Made by a program: the position numbers and the translations under genes. Source: DAHUYF01 sp052143095 (GTDB taxonomy: Bacteria; Pseudomonadota; Alphaproteobacteria; ATCC43930; CGMCC-115725). Taken from it: a DNA stretch of 33,312 nucleotides. The notes beneath the pieces were generated by a model. It was not told where the DNA came from and ran no database searches. It was given only the letters and a program-made list of their open reading frames with translations. Of the stretch, positions 21,617-31,117 are shown one piece after another. Location of the stretch: assembly GCA_052143095.1 (NCBI GenBank), contig JBKQTR010000297.1, positions 1 to 33,312 on the forward strand, given 5' to 3'. Numbering within the stretch: position 1 is the first letter of the stretch; every line of letters starts with the position of its first letter.

Positions 21617-22441
21617 CTACCGGTGCCAGCTCCCTTCGATGATCTCGTCGGTCTGCACCGCGAAGCTCACCAGGGTGTTGAGACCGAAGGTGTTGCTGAG
21701 CGCGACGTCGGCGGCATCCCGACCCTGTGCGATCAGGATCCGCCCGATTCGCGGCATGTTGTTGCGCGGGTCGAACGTGTACCAGCGACCGCCGAGATAG
21801 GCCTCGAACCAACCGGCGAAGTCCATGGGCCCATAGGGCGGCGGAATGCCGATATCGCCGAGGTAGCCCGTGCAGTAGCGCGCCGGAATGTTCATGCAGC
21901 GGCAGAACGCGATCGCCAGATGCGCGTAGTCGCGGCAGACGCCTCTGCGCTCGTTGTAGGTCTCGAAGGCCGTTTTGGTCGGGCGCGCGTGCTCATAGCC
22001 GAAGGCGACGTGATGGTGCACGAAGTCGCAGATCGCTTGCACGCGCCCCCAACCGGTCGGCGCGTGCCCGAACAGATTCCACGCGATTTGCGAGAGGTGA
22101 TCGGTCTCGCAATAGCGGCTGCCGAGGAGAAAGACCAAGGTTTCCTCGGGCAGGTGCTGCACGAGATGTTGCATGGCCGAAGGTGCGACCTCGTCCGGTT
22201 GGCCGGTGTCCCGCACGATCGCGGTGCTCGCGATCCGGATCCGACCCGCGGGAGCCACGATCCGGCTGCACCAGTTCCCGAAGACGTCGCGATAGGCGGT
22301 GATCGGCACCGATGGATCGGTGGTCAGGTAGTCCGGCACGACCAGGTCCGAGGCGCGCGTGTAATGGATATTCAACGTCAAGATCATCGGCGTGGGCTGC
22401 GGACAATCGTAGATCAGCTCATAACCGACGCGGATTTGCAT
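21617..22441 (-). CDS. transglutaminase-like protein, catalytic histidine missing
   Basis: A 274-residue protein of the bacterial transglutaminase-like (papain-fold) family with an N-terminal beta domain (about 1-75). The catalytic Cys169 is in ERRGVCRDYAHLAIAFCR, and the Asp224 block GGRWYTFDPRNN is present. The His that usually sits two residues before the Trp of this block (HAWFEAY in relatives) is replaced: the sequence reads DFAGWFEAY, Ala209 (codon 21815-21817). So the Cys-His-Asp triad is incomplete and it may lack peptidase activity. Relatives are often encoded with large alpha-E/circularly permuted ATP-grasp genes; none are seen here. The start at 22441 has no strong ribosome site. 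It is the last of a minus-strand group. Confidence 0.87.
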   Translation of the reverse strand: MQIRVGYELIYDCPQPTPMILTLNIHYTRASDLVVPDYLTTDPSVPITAYRDVFGNWCSRIVAPAGRIRIASTAIVRDTGQPDEVAPSAMQHLVQHLPEETLVFLLGSRYCETDHLSQIAWNLFGHAPTGWGRVQAICDFVHHHVAFGYEHARPTKTAFETYNERRGVCRDYAHLAIAFCRCMNIPARYCTGYLGDIGIPPPYGPMDFAGWFEAYLGGRWYTFDPRNNMPRIGRILIAQGRDAADVALSNTFGLNTLVSFAVQTDEIIEGSWHR

Positions 22442-22560
22442 GATGGCGGCTCGAGTTTGGTGTTGTCTCGGCGATCGTCTCTAGATGGCGATGCGCCGCT
22501 GATTCCGCAACGAACGGTCCCGCGCTTTTTCGTTATGGCCAGGGCACGACGGCGCGCTCG

Positions 22561-23025
22561 CTACCGCCGCACCGAGGAAACCGCGCTGGGAACGGCCTCG
22601 GAACCGTGATCGGGCGCCAGATACCAGGTGGCGAAGAGCACCGTCGCGACCAGGACGACGCAAATCACCCATACCGCGGGCCCTGCTCTCCTTCCCTCAT
22701 TCTTGTTGCTCTCGGCCCGAGGCGACCGGGTCGCGGGGGCGCTGCGCCCCGGCAAGCGGTCCACCAGGCGAGCGGCGATCGCCCATGTATCCGATACTTT
22801 CCAATCGCCTTCGGGAAGCGCGCTGAGCGCCGCGGCGAGGGCGCGCGCGGCTGCCTCCCTAGGCAAATCCGCCAATCGCGCGGCCTCTCCCCAGGGATCG
22901 ACGCCGAGCCGCGTCAACGCCGACAGAACCGTGAGCTCTATGCCGTTTTTCTCTTCGCCGACCGACGCGAAGAGAAAGTCATTGAACTCGGAATGAATGA
23001 GCGAGTATTGCGGACGCAATGCCAT
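22561..23025 (-). CDS. small membrane-anchored hypothetical protein
   Basis: 154 residues, not assigned to a family. The N-terminal two thirds are soluble and helical (FNDFLFASVGEEKNGIELTV, LSALTRLGVDPWGEAARLADL). An Ala-rich helix, a charged linker (RAESNKNEGRR) and one hydrophobic segment follow (VWVICVVLVATVLFATWYLA, about residues 117-136) with a short tail. This is a tail-anchored topology with the bulk in the cytoplasm. GGAGG precedes the ATG. It lies 57 bp after a protein of the same architecture at 23083, suggesting partners; the sequences are not obviously similar. Position next to groESL hints at a stress-related locus, which is inference only. Confidence 0.75.
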   Translation of the reverse strand: MALRPQYSLIHSEFNDFLFASVGEEKNGIELTVLSALTRLGVDPWGEAARLADLPREAAARALAAALSALPEGDWKVSDTWAIAARLVDRLPGRSAPATRSPRAESNKNEGRRAGPAVWVICVVLVATVLFATWYLAPDHGSEAVPSAVSSVRR

Positions 23026-23082
23026 GGTGCGCCTCCGATGGGGAGCTGCGGCTTTGGGCGGCCTTGAAGCGCCGCCGGGCCT

Positions 23083-23517
23083 TCAGGCGAACAGACCCGC
23101 CAATGCCATGCTGCCAACGAGCAATGCCGTCCATGTCAGCTCGGTGACGTTGAGAGCCAGCCAGCGTTTCCAGCCGTTCATCACGAAGGTCATCGCGCCG
23201 CTGTTTTTTTCTTGAGTCCCGGGAACTCTGCGGTCGGCCGGCGGCGGCGCTGCTTCCGGTGCCTCGGCGTCGCTTGCGAGCGCCGCGGCCAGCTCCGCAG
23301 GATCCAGGTCGACGACCCGCGCCAGCTCCGTGCTGCCGAGCCTGCCGGGCAGGCGAATAAAGGTTGAAAGCCATCGGTAGGCCGGACGCGACAAGCTCTC
23401 GATCAGCTCCTCGTCGGTTTCGACGACGTAGCGCCCGGCGGGCTGCACCTCATCCGCGCCGCTCAGCTTGAACGGGTGGCCGAAGGTGACGGTCTTGCTG
23501 CTCGTTCGCGTGGTCAT
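23083..23517 (-). CDS. small membrane-anchored hypothetical protein
   Basis: 144 residues. A beta-rich start (KTVTFGHPFKLSGADEVQPA, then GRYVVETDEELIESLS) with a conserved look, a middle helix (ARVVDLDPAELAAALASD), a Pro/Ala linker and one C-terminal hydrophobic helix (LTWTALLVGSMALAGLF) ending at the C-terminus. I recognise no named domain, although similar short proteins with this N-terminal block are common as conserved hypotheticals in alphaproteobacteria. The topology matches its neighbour at 22561, so both may sit in the inner membrane and act together. The ATG at 23517 has only a weak purine-rich site. Confidence 0.72.
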   Translation of the reverse strand: MTTRTSSKTVTFGHPFKLSGADEVQPAGRYVVETDEELIESLSRPAYRWLSTFIRLPGRLGSTELARVVDLDPAELAAALASDAEAPEAAPPPADRRVPGTQEKNSGAMTFVMNGWKRWLALNVTELTWTALLVGSMALAGLFA

Positions 23518-23583
23518 GGCGATCTCGATCTTTCGGCGAACGTCCCGAATGCATGCGGGGCGTATGGAGAGCGGCGCGATGGG

Positions 23584-23811
23584 CTATTGCGGCGCATTTT
23601 TGTCGTGCTGGACGAGATGGTATTTCGTCGCTTCATTGCCGTGGCGGACCGCCTGTTGCGAGCGGCCATGGGCGATCAGCGCTTGCTGCGCCGCATGCGC
23701 GTAATCCTTCTCTGCATAATGTTTTGACGCGAGGCGATGATGCGATGCCGCCTGCTCATGATGCTCGGCTGCGGCTGTGTGGTGCTCCGCGCCCGTCAGA
23801 GTTCTGGCCAT
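23584..23811 (-). CDS. small histidine-rich helical protein
   Basis: A 75-residue protein with 12 histidines (16 %), arranged as HH pairs in a seven-to-eight-residue rhythm near the start (AEHHTAAAEHHEQAASHHRL) and then single His in KHYAEKDYAHAAQQA. The pattern predicts an amphipathic helix with a histidine face, able to bind Zn, Ni or Cu or to buffer protons. It has a good ribosome site (TTGGAGAC) and lies between the two membrane proteins and groEL. Related short His/Ala-rich proteins occur near chaperonin and stress genes, but I know of no proven function. It is read as a real gene because of its start site and coherent composition. Confidence 0.75.
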   Translation of the reverse strand: MARTLTGAEHHTAAAEHHEQAASHHRLASKHYAEKDYAHAAQQALIAHGRSQQAVRHGNEATKYHLVQHDKNAPQ

Positions 23812-23916
23812 GATGTCTCCAATTTCCGGAATGGGCTTGCGGGATGACCTGGCTCAAGTCATCGCCGCATAGCCGATCCCGTTTTTACCACGTCATCGCG
23901 GACGGCGACGGAAAGT

Positions 23917-25548
<1,632 letters not shown>

Positions 25549-25564
25549 GTCCTGTCTCCGTTCG

Positions 25565-25879
25565 TTAAGCGGCTTTCTTCTTCGCGGCGGCGTGATCGAT
25601 GACGCCCATGATGTCGGATTCCTTCATGACCATGAGGTCCTCGCCATCGAGCTTGAACTCGCTGCCCGACCACTTCGCGAACAGCACGCGGTCGCCGCTC
25701 TTGACGTCGAGGGCGTGCAGCACGCCATCCGCGTCGCGCGCGCCGGGCCCGACGGCGACGACTTCGCCTTCCATGGGCTTTTCCTGCGCCGTGTCGGGAA
25801 TGATGATGCCCCCGGCGCTCTTCGCCTCCGGATCGATGCGGCGGATCAGGACGCGGTCCTGTAATGGACGCAATTTCAT
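25565..25879 (-). CDS. groES: co-chaperonin GroES (10 kDa)
   Basis: A 104-residue lid protein for GroEL: MKLRPLQDRVLIRRIDPEAK at the start, the mobile loop SAGGIIIPDTAQEKPMEG that docks on GroEL, GDRVLFAKWSGSEFKLDGED, and the C-terminal VMKESDIMGVID. It is slightly longer than the usual 95-97 because of the C-terminal DHAAAKKKAA tail. AGGAGA precedes the ATG. It is the first gene of the groESL operon; the CIRCE operator lies 34 bp upstream, so HrcA repression is expected. Confidence 0.98.
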   Translation of the reverse strand: MKLRPLQDRVLIRRIDPEAKSAGGIIIPDTAQEKPMEGEVVAVGPGARDADGVLHALDVKSGDRVLFAKWSGSEFKLDGEDLMVMKESDIMGVIDHAAAKKKAA

Positions 25880-25912
25880 GGATGGTCTCCTGGCGCGGGC
25901 TTTTGTGGAGAT

Positions 25913-25939
25913 TTAGCACTCTTGGATCTAGAGTGCCAA
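25913..25939. promoter_or_regulatory. CIRCE element (HrcA operator)
   Basis: TTAGCACTC - 9 bp - GAGTGCCAA, one mismatch from the consensus TTAGCACTC-N9-GAGTGCTAA, placed 34 bp before groES. This is the established HrcA-binding operator for heat-shock control. Confidence 0.96.
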
Positions 25940-26035
25940 TTCGTGATTTATTATGTAGAGCAGCACAATGCCTAATACAAGAAAGAAATGCCACTTCTGT
26001 TCGATTCTCGGGCTCGCGCCGTAGAAATATTTCAT
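25928..26035 (-). CDS. 35-codon putative single-pass membrane peptide ending in CIRCE
   Basis: On the minus strand an ATG at 26035 opens 35 codons closed by a TAG at 25930-25928, inside the CIRCE spacer. The product has a polar, basic start (MKYFYGASPRIEQK), then one strongly hydrophobic stretch (WHFFLVLGIVLLYIINHELA), the layout of a small type II membrane protein. It is AT-rich compared with its neighbours. There is no good ribosome site close to the ATG, and the frame stays open further upstream without a clear start. It may be a real small protein, the end of a decayed gene, or chance. The groES promoter would have to overlap it. Confidence 0.35.
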   Translation of the reverse strand: MKYFYGASPRIEQKWHFFLVLGIVLLYIINHELAL

Positions 26036-26201
26036 CGTGATCGCGCTCAATTCCTGATAGATGACTATTTTCTCTGGTCTGGCCGTATTTTTCGGAAATT
26101 GGCCAAGAGGCGAGCTTCATGAGGAAATTGTCGGATTTCTTTTCCGCGACGAGGGCGGATCTCTCGTATTCCGCTGCGGCAACCAAAGGTACCTCAAGGA
26201 T

Positions 26202-26295
26202 CGTCTTGCCCGCGAAAGCGGGCATCCAGGGGCCTCAAATGTGGTGAGCGGAGCGCTTCCCCTGGGTCCCCGCTGGCGCGGGGACGCCGGGATAA
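26202..26295. repeat. REP-like palindromic element with three hairpins
   Basis: Hairpin 1 is GCCCGC-GAAA-GCGGGC (26208-26223). Hairpin 2 is CCAGGGG (26226-26232) pairing with CCCCTGG (26259-26265). Hairpin 3 is GTCCCCGC-TGGC-GCGGGGAC (26266-26285). The GCCCGCGAAAGCGGGCATCC core is typical of dispersed intergenic repeats in alphaproteobacteria. It fills part of the 25940-26479 gap; the rest of that gap holds the mini-ORF at 25928 and the hxlR promoter. Confidence 0.75.
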
Positions 26296-26416
26296 GCAGC
26301 GGGAACTGCAGCGTTTTTCGGGATATGTACATACCGCAGCATCGGCGCAGGGCGCTTCGAGCCTCGCGACCATAGGCGCCGTCCCCCGGGATCGCCGGTG
26401 TTCCCGGCGACGCCAC

Positions 26417-26461
26417 TTGCATGATGATAGGAACGATGCTATATGAGTTGCATGATGATAG
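26417..26461 (+). promoter_or_regulatory. promoter with two exact 14-bp operator-like repeats
   Basis: TTGCATGATGATAG occurs at 26417-26430 and again at 26448-26461, 31 bp apart, about three helical turns. The first copy contains -35 TTGCAT (26417-26422); after a 17-bp spacer comes TATATG (26440-26445); the second copy covers the likely transcription start. This is the expected layout for autoregulation by the HxlR protein encoded 18 bp further on. Confidence 0.7.
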
Positions 26462-26479
26462 CGAAGGGGTCGCATCGCC

Positions 26480-26983
26480 ATGCAACGCAAGAGTTTCGGC
26501 ACCATGCAGTGCCCCATCGCCCGCAGCTTGGAGCGGGTCGGCGAGTGGTGGAGCATCCTGATTCTGCGCGACGCCTTTCTCGGGCTGACGCGCTTCGAGC
26601 AGTTCCAGAAGAGCCTGGATATCGCGCCGAACATGCTGACGCGGCGGCTCAACAGCCTGGTCGACTCCGGGCTGCTTGAGCGTCGGCGCTACACCGAGCG
26701 GCCGCCGCGCGATGAATACCTGCTGACCGAGCGCGGCCGCGACTTCCGGCCGGTGCTCTGGGCGCTGATCGCCTGGGGCAACAAGCACTTCGCCCCCGAG
26801 GGCAAGAGCGTCGTCGTCGTCGACAGCGCGACCGGCGTCGAGGCCGATCCCGTGCTGGTCGACCGGCTCAGCGGCCGGCCGATGGCCGGGCCGGCGTTCA
26901 AATCCGCCCCGGGACCGGTTGCCGACGAGCGTACGCGCCGCCGGCTCGGCCTCGGTCAAGCGCGGGAGAGCCGCCATGAATAG
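26480..26983 (+). CDS. HxlR-family transcriptional regulator
   Basis: A 167-residue winged-helix regulator: CPIARSLERVGEWWSILILR, LTRFEQFQKSLDIAPNMLTR, LNSLVDSGLLERR, then YLLTERGRDFRPVLWALIAW. Cys11, just before the first helix, is the conserved redox- or electrophile-sensing position in many HxlR proteins. The C-terminal extension (about 110-167) lacks the cysteines seen in the HxlR protein at 21028. The gene overlaps the efflux membrane-fusion gene by 8 bp (its TAG lies inside the next ORF), so it almost certainly controls that pump, repressing it until a toxic compound appears. GAAGGGG precedes the ATG. Confidence 0.93.
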   Translation: MQRKSFGTMQCPIARSLERVGEWWSILILRDAFLGLTRFEQFQKSLDIAPNMLTRRLNSLVDSGLLERRRYTERPPRDEYLLTERGRDFRPVLWALIAWGNKHFAPEGKSVVVVDSATGVEADPVLVDRLSGRPMAGPAFKSAPGPVADERTRRRLGLGQARESRHE

Positions 26984-28082
26984 CCTCGTCATCGAGCGCG
27001 CTTCCGGCCTGGCGCCGCCGAAGAGCGGCCGGAGAGTGGCGCGCAAGAGCCTGGCGCTCCTCGGCGCGGCGCTGATCGTCGGGCTGGGCGCGGCCTGGTA
27101 CGGCTACGGCTGGTGGACGGTCGGCCGCTTCATCGAGAGCACCGACGACGCCTATGTCGGCGGCGATGTCACGGTGATCGCGCCGAAGGTCGGCGGCTTC
27201 ATCGCCGAGGTCGCGGTCACCGACAATCAGCCCGTGCATGCCGGCGACCTCTTGGTGAAGCTCGACGACCGCGACTACCGGGCGGCGCTGGCGAAAGCCG
27301 AGGCGGCGGTCGCCGGCCAGCAAGCGACGCTCGCCAATCTCGACGCGATCCGCCGGCTGCAGCAGGCGCTGATCGCGGAAGCCCAGGCCGGGATCGCCGC
27401 CGCAGACGCCGAGATCGTTCGCGCCCGCGACGATCAGATCCGCCTGCGCCAGCTCTCGGCCAATGCCGCCGTCTCCGTGCAGTCCTCGCAGCGGGCCGAT
27501 GCCGCGTACAAGGAGGCGCTCGCCGCAGGAGAGAAGGCGCGGGCCGGTTTCGACGCGGCGGAGCGGCAGCTCGATGTCATCGACACGCAGAAGCGTCAGA
27601 CCGAGGCGGCGCTCGCCGGCGCCGCCGCCGACCGGGAGACGGCCCAGCTCAATCTCGGCTACACCGAGTTGCGCGCCCCGATCGACGGCACGATCGGCAA
27701 TCGCAGCGCGCATCTCGGCGCGTTCGCGACCGTCGGCGCGCAGCTGCTGTCGGTCGTGCCGGCACGCGGCTTGTGGATCGACGCTAATTTCAAGGAGAAC
27801 CAGCTCGCGCGCATGCGCCCGGGACAGAAGGTGACGATCGCGGCCGACGTGCTGCCCGGCGAGGTCTTTTATGGCCATGTGGCAAGCTTGGCGCCGGCGA
27901 CCGGCGCCGAGTTCAGCGTGCTGCCGCCGGAAAACGCCACGGGCAACTTCACCAAGATCGTGCAGCGCGTGCCGGTGCGCATCGTGCTGGACGGCGACGC
28001 CTCCGAGCTCGGCCGTCTGCGCCCCGGCCTCTCGGTCACCGCCGCGGTCGATCGGCGCGGCGGCGCGAGTGTCACAAGATGA
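26976..28082 (+). CDS. EmrA/HlyD-type membrane fusion protein
   Basis: 368 residues: a cytoplasmic N-terminus, one membrane anchor (about 27-47, LALLGAALIVGLGAAWYGYG), the start of the lipoyl/barrel-sandwich domain (STDDAYVGGDVTVIAPKVGG), a long alpha-helical hairpin rich in Ala and Gln (about 90-215), and the second lipoyl half (LGYTELRAPIDGTIGNRSAH). A beta-barrel domain follows (LWIDANFKENQLARMRPGQK). This is the periplasmic adaptor that links an MFS pump to an outer-membrane channel. The ATG at 26976 has GGGAGAG upstream and overlaps the regulator. It overlaps the MFS gene by 4 bp (ATGA). No outer-membrane TolC-type gene is present here. Confidence 0.95.
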   Translation: MNSLVIERASGLAPPKSGRRVARKSLALLGAALIVGLGAAWYGYGWWTVGRFIESTDDAYVGGDVTVIAPKVGGFIAEVAVTDNQPVHAGDLLVKLDDRDYRAALAKAEAAVAGQQATLANLDAIRRLQQALIAEAQAGIAAADAEIVRARDDQIRLRQLSANAAVSVQSSQRADAAYKEALAAGEKARAGFDAAERQLDVIDTQKRQTEAALAGAAADRETAQLNLGYTELRAPIDGTIGNRSAHLGAFATVGAQLLSVVPARGLWIDANFKENQLARMRPGQKVTIAADVLPGEVFYGHVASLAPATGAEFSVLPPENATGNFTKIVQRVPVRIVLDGDASELGRLRPGLSVTAAVDRRGGASVTR

Positions 28083-29677
28083 GCGCGGCTGAGGCCGTCG
28101 GCCTCGCGCGGCCGGACCTGCCGCCGGCCGAGCTGCCCATGGCGGCGAGGGTCGTCGCCTTCGCCACCATGTGCGTCGGCTTCTTCATCGCGCTCCTCGA
28201 CATCCAGATCGTCTCCGCCTCGCTCCGGGACATCGGCGGCGGCCTGTCGGCCGGCGCCGATGAGACTGCCTGGGTGCAGACCAGCTACCTGATCGCCGAG
28301 ATCGTGGTCATCCCGCTCTCGGGCTGGTTGTCGCGGGTCATGTCGACGCGCTGGCTGTTCTGCGTTTCCGCCGCCGGGTTCACCGCGACCAGCCTGCTGT
28401 GCGGCTGGGCCTGGGACATCCAGAGCATGATCGCGTTCCGTGCCTTGCAGGGCTTTCTCGGCGGCTCGATGATCCCGACCGTGTTCACCACCGCCTTCAT
28501 CTATTTCGGCGGGCACCAGCGGGTGATCGCCGCCGCGACGATCGGCGCCATCTCGTCGCTGGCGCCGACGCTGGGGCCGACCATCGGCGGGTGGATCACC
28601 GACAATTACTCCTGGCACTGGCTGTTCTTCATCAATCTGGTGCCCGGCATCTTCGTTGCCGTGGTGGTGCCGATCCTGGTCCGAATCGACCGGCCGAACC
28701 TGTCGCTGCTGCGCGGCGCCGACTATCCCGGCATGGCTTTGATGACGATCTTTCTCGGCTGCCTCGAATATACGCTCGAGGAGGGGCCGCGCTGGGACTG
28801 GTTCGGCGACGACACCATCCGCACGACGGCCTGGATCTCCGCCGTCAGCGGGCTCGCCTTCCTCTGGCGCAGCCTGACCTACAGCCAACCCGTGATCGAC
28901 CTGCGCGCGCTGAAAAGCCGTAACTTCTCGCTCGGCTGCTTCTTCTCCTTCGTCACCGGCATCGGCATCTTCGCGACGATCTACCTGACGCCGCTGTTCC
29001 TCGGCCGGGTGCGCGGCTTCAGCGCGCTGCAGATCGGTCTCGCCGTGTTCTCCACCGGCATCTTCCAGGTCAGCGCCATTCCGGTCTACACCTTCCTGGC
29101 GCGGCGCGTCGATTTGCGCTGGCTGATGATGTTCGGATTGGGCTGCTTCGCGCTCAGCATGTGGAACTTCACGCCGATCACCCATGATTGGGGCTGGCGC
29201 GAGCTGCTGGCGCCGCAAGCGTTGCGTGGCTTCGCCCAGCAATTCGCCGTCGCGCCGACGGTGACGCTGACGCTCGGCGGCCTCGCGCCGGAGCGGTTGA
29301 AGCTCGCCTCGGGCCTGTTCAACCTGATGCGCAATCTCGGCGGCGCCATCGGCATCGCCGTCTGCGGCACGATCCTCAACGACCGCACCAATCTGCATTT
29401 CCTGCGGCTGGCCGAGCATCTGAATACCACCAATGCCGCGATGGTGAGCCTGATCCAGCGCGTCTCCGCGGCCGAGACCGCGGCCTCGGGCGATGCCGTG
29501 CGCGGCCACGCCGAGGCTTTGAAGCTGCTCTGGTCTCTCGCCATGCGCGAGACCCAGACCCAGATCTTCGCCGATGCGTTTCTCGCCATCATGCTATGCT
29601 TCGCCATTGCCACGGTGATGGTGCCGCTGATGCGCAAGGTGGCGGCGCCCGCAAAGCCTCCGGCCGATGCGCACTAG
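28079..29677 (+). CDS. EmrB/QacA-type MFS efflux pump (DHA2, 14 helices)
   Basis: A 532-residue inner-membrane drug/proton antiporter. About 14 hydrophobic segments are visible. Motif D1-like LLDIQIVSASLRDIGGGLSA in helix 1, WVQTSYLIAEIVVIPLSGWL, motif C region ISSLAPTLGPTIGGWITDNY in helix 5, and WHWLFFINLVPG are all in the usual order; the C-terminal segment has RNLGGAIGIAVCGTIL. It exports hydrophobic or weakly acidic toxic compounds together with the adaptor encoded just upstream, with which it overlaps by ATGA. The substrate is unknown. Likely controlled by the HxlR protein of the same operon. Confidence 0.96.
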   Translation: MSAAEAVGLARPDLPPAELPMAARVVAFATMCVGFFIALLDIQIVSASLRDIGGGLSAGADETAWVQTSYLIAEIVVIPLSGWLSRVMSTRWLFCVSAAGFTATSLLCGWAWDIQSMIAFRALQGFLGGSMIPTVFTTAFIYFGGHQRVIAAATIGAISSLAPTLGPTIGGWITDNYSWHWLFFINLVPGIFVAVVVPILVRIDRPNLSLLRGADYPGMALMTIFLGCLEYTLEEGPRWDWFGDDTIRTTAWISAVSGLAFLWRSLTYSQPVIDLRALKSRNFSLGCFFSFVTGIGIFATIYLTPLFLGRVRGFSALQIGLAVFSTGIFQVSAIPVYTFLARRVDLRWLMMFGLGCFALSMWNFTPITHDWGWRELLAPQALRGFAQQFAVAPTVTLTLGGLAPERLKLASGLFNLMRNLGGAIGIAVCGTILNDRTNLHFLRLAEHLNTTNAAMVSLIQRVSAAETAASGDAVRGHAEALKLLWSLAMRETQTQIFADAFLAIMLCFAIATVMVPLMRKVAAPAKPPADAH

Positions 29678-29767
29678 AAAAACCGCCGAGGTCGCGGCGC
29701 GCTATTGCACCGATCCGGCCGCGCGCTCACGCTGACGGCCGGCGCAGTGTTGCAAGGAGGTCGTGCG

Positions 29768-30172
29768 ATGGCTGCCGAGGGATTGACCACCGTGCCGAGC
29801 AGCTTCGGGCCGAAAGAGACGATGGACCGGCTCGAGGGCGAGGTCAAAGCGAAGGGCCTGACCGTTTTTGCCCGCATCGATCACGCGGCGGGAGCGGCGC
29901 AAGTCGGGCTGGCGCTGGGGCCGACCGAGCTGCTGATCTTCGGCAATGCCAAGGGCGGCACGCCGCTGATGCAGGCCAACCAGGCGATCGGCATCGATCT
30001 GCCGCTGAAAGCCCTGGTCTGGCAGGACGCGTCGGGCAAGACATGGCTTTCTTACAACGAGCCCGCCTGGCTCGCCAAGCGGCACGGCGTCGGTGCCGCG
30101 GCGCAACGCGCCGTCGATGCCATGGCCAGCCTCCTCGGCGCCGTCGCGAAAGCCGCCGCCGCCTCCCCGTAA
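29768..30172 (+). CDS. DUF302 domain protein
   Basis: A 134-residue soluble protein: FGPKETMDRLEGEVKAKGLT, VFARIDHAAGAAQVGLAL, PTELLIFGNAKGGTPLMQAN, then IGIDLPLKALVWQDASGKTW and LSYNEPAWLAKRHG. These are the characteristic blocks of DUF302, a small alpha/beta domain of unknown biochemical role found alone or fused to other domains. There is no signal peptide. The ATG at 29768 has AAGGAGG eight bases upstream, better than any earlier in-frame start. It follows the efflux operon by 90 bp and may be its own transcript. Confidence 0.9.
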   Translation: MAAEGLTTVPSSFGPKETMDRLEGEVKAKGLTVFARIDHAAGAAQVGLALGPTELLIFGNAKGGTPLMQANQAIGIDLPLKALVWQDASGKTWLSYNEPAWLAKRHGVGAAAQRAVDAMASLLGAVAKAAAASP

Positions 30173-30261
30173 GCACGGCGCCCTCGGCTGCCTCGCCTCG
30201 GTCGCCGCGACGCTCTATCATCCGCTGCGCCGGCTGACCGGCGCCTTGCCGCGAGGCGCAG

Positions 30262-30885
30262 ATGACGAAAATCATTCTGACCCGCCATGGGCATGTCGAA
30301 GGCATTGAGCCCAAGCGCTTCCGCGGCCGCACCGAGCTTGACTTGACGGAGCGCGGTCGCGCCGAGGCGAAGGCGGTCGCCGCGCGCATCGCCGCAGCCT
30401 GGAAACCGGTCAAGGTCTATACCAGCCCGATGGGCCGTTGCATCGCCACCGGGCGTGAGATCGCGCTGGCCTGCGGCGTCGCCGGCGAGACGATGGCGGC
30501 GCTGAACGATCTCGATTACGGCCAATGGCGCTGGCTGAGCGATGACGAGGTGCGCGCTGCCTGGCCCGATCTCTTCGCCGCCTGGCATGCGAGCCCGCAT
30601 CTGATGCGCTTTCCCGGCGGTGAATCGCTGCAGGATCTCGTCGCGCGCAGCGCCGAGGCGTTCCGCCTCGTGCGCGAGCGCCACCCGGGGGAGGCCGAGA
30701 CCATCGTCCTGGTCGGGCATGACAGCGTCAACCGCGCGCTGCTGCTGCAGCTTCTCGACCAGCCGCTGTCGGCCTATTGGCGGCTTGCCCAGTCGCCTTG
30801 CGCGGTCAACGAGATCGACGTCGCCGGCGGCGGCATCCGCGTGCAGCGCGTCAACGAGACCTATCACTTGCGCGGCATCGCGTGA
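30262..30885 (+). CDS. histidine phosphatase family protein (phosphoglycerate-mutase-like)
   Basis: 207 residues with the catalytic RHG at the start (ILTRHGHVEG, phosphohistidine His9). FRGRTELDLTERGRAEAKAV and YTSPMGRCIATGREIA (the second Arg) follow, then Glu in FPGGESLQDLVAR and the second catalytic His in VLVGHDSVNRALLL. Complete for a phosphomonoesterase of the CobC/GpmB type; candidates include alpha-ribazole phosphatase or a broad-specificity phosphatase, with no context to choose. It begins 89 bp after the DUF302 gene. After it, 30886-31117 holds no gene, only a GC stem CCCGGCG/CGCCGGG (30947-30981). Confidence 0.92.
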   Translation: MTKIILTRHGHVEGIEPKRFRGRTELDLTERGRAEAKAVAARIAAAWKPVKVYTSPMGRCIATGREIALACGVAGETMAALNDLDYGQWRWLSDDEVRAAWPDLFAAWHASPHLMRFPGGESLQDLVARSAEAFRLVRERHPGEAETIVLVGHDSVNRALLLQLLDQPLSAYWRLAQSPCAVNEIDVAGGGIRVQRVNETYHLRGIA

Positions 30886-31117
30886 GGATGGCTGCGGTTT
30901 CCCGCGCGCGCATTCGCCGCTTCTTTCGCGCGTCTTTGTTCCGCATCCCGGCGATCCGCGGCGGCGCTGGCGCACGCCGGGCATTCGCGGCGAAAGCCGT
31001 GCGATGCTGGATTTTGCCACTATCGGACGGCATTCGCCGGTGCTGTGATCCCTGCCGGACGCAACCGAGAGGCGAGGGTGCGCATGAGCCGGCGCCTCGT
31101 CGCCACAGGAGCCACCA

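Noticed and set aside
23843..23863. GATGAC-N9-GTCATC dyad between groEL and the His-rich gene
   Set aside because: A 6-bp arm dyad without other promoter signals; chance is likely in a sequence of this size.
27869..29509. 546-codon minus-strand open frame
   Set aside because: Antisense to the EmrB-type pump. The product is His/Glu/Arg low complexity with no family match.
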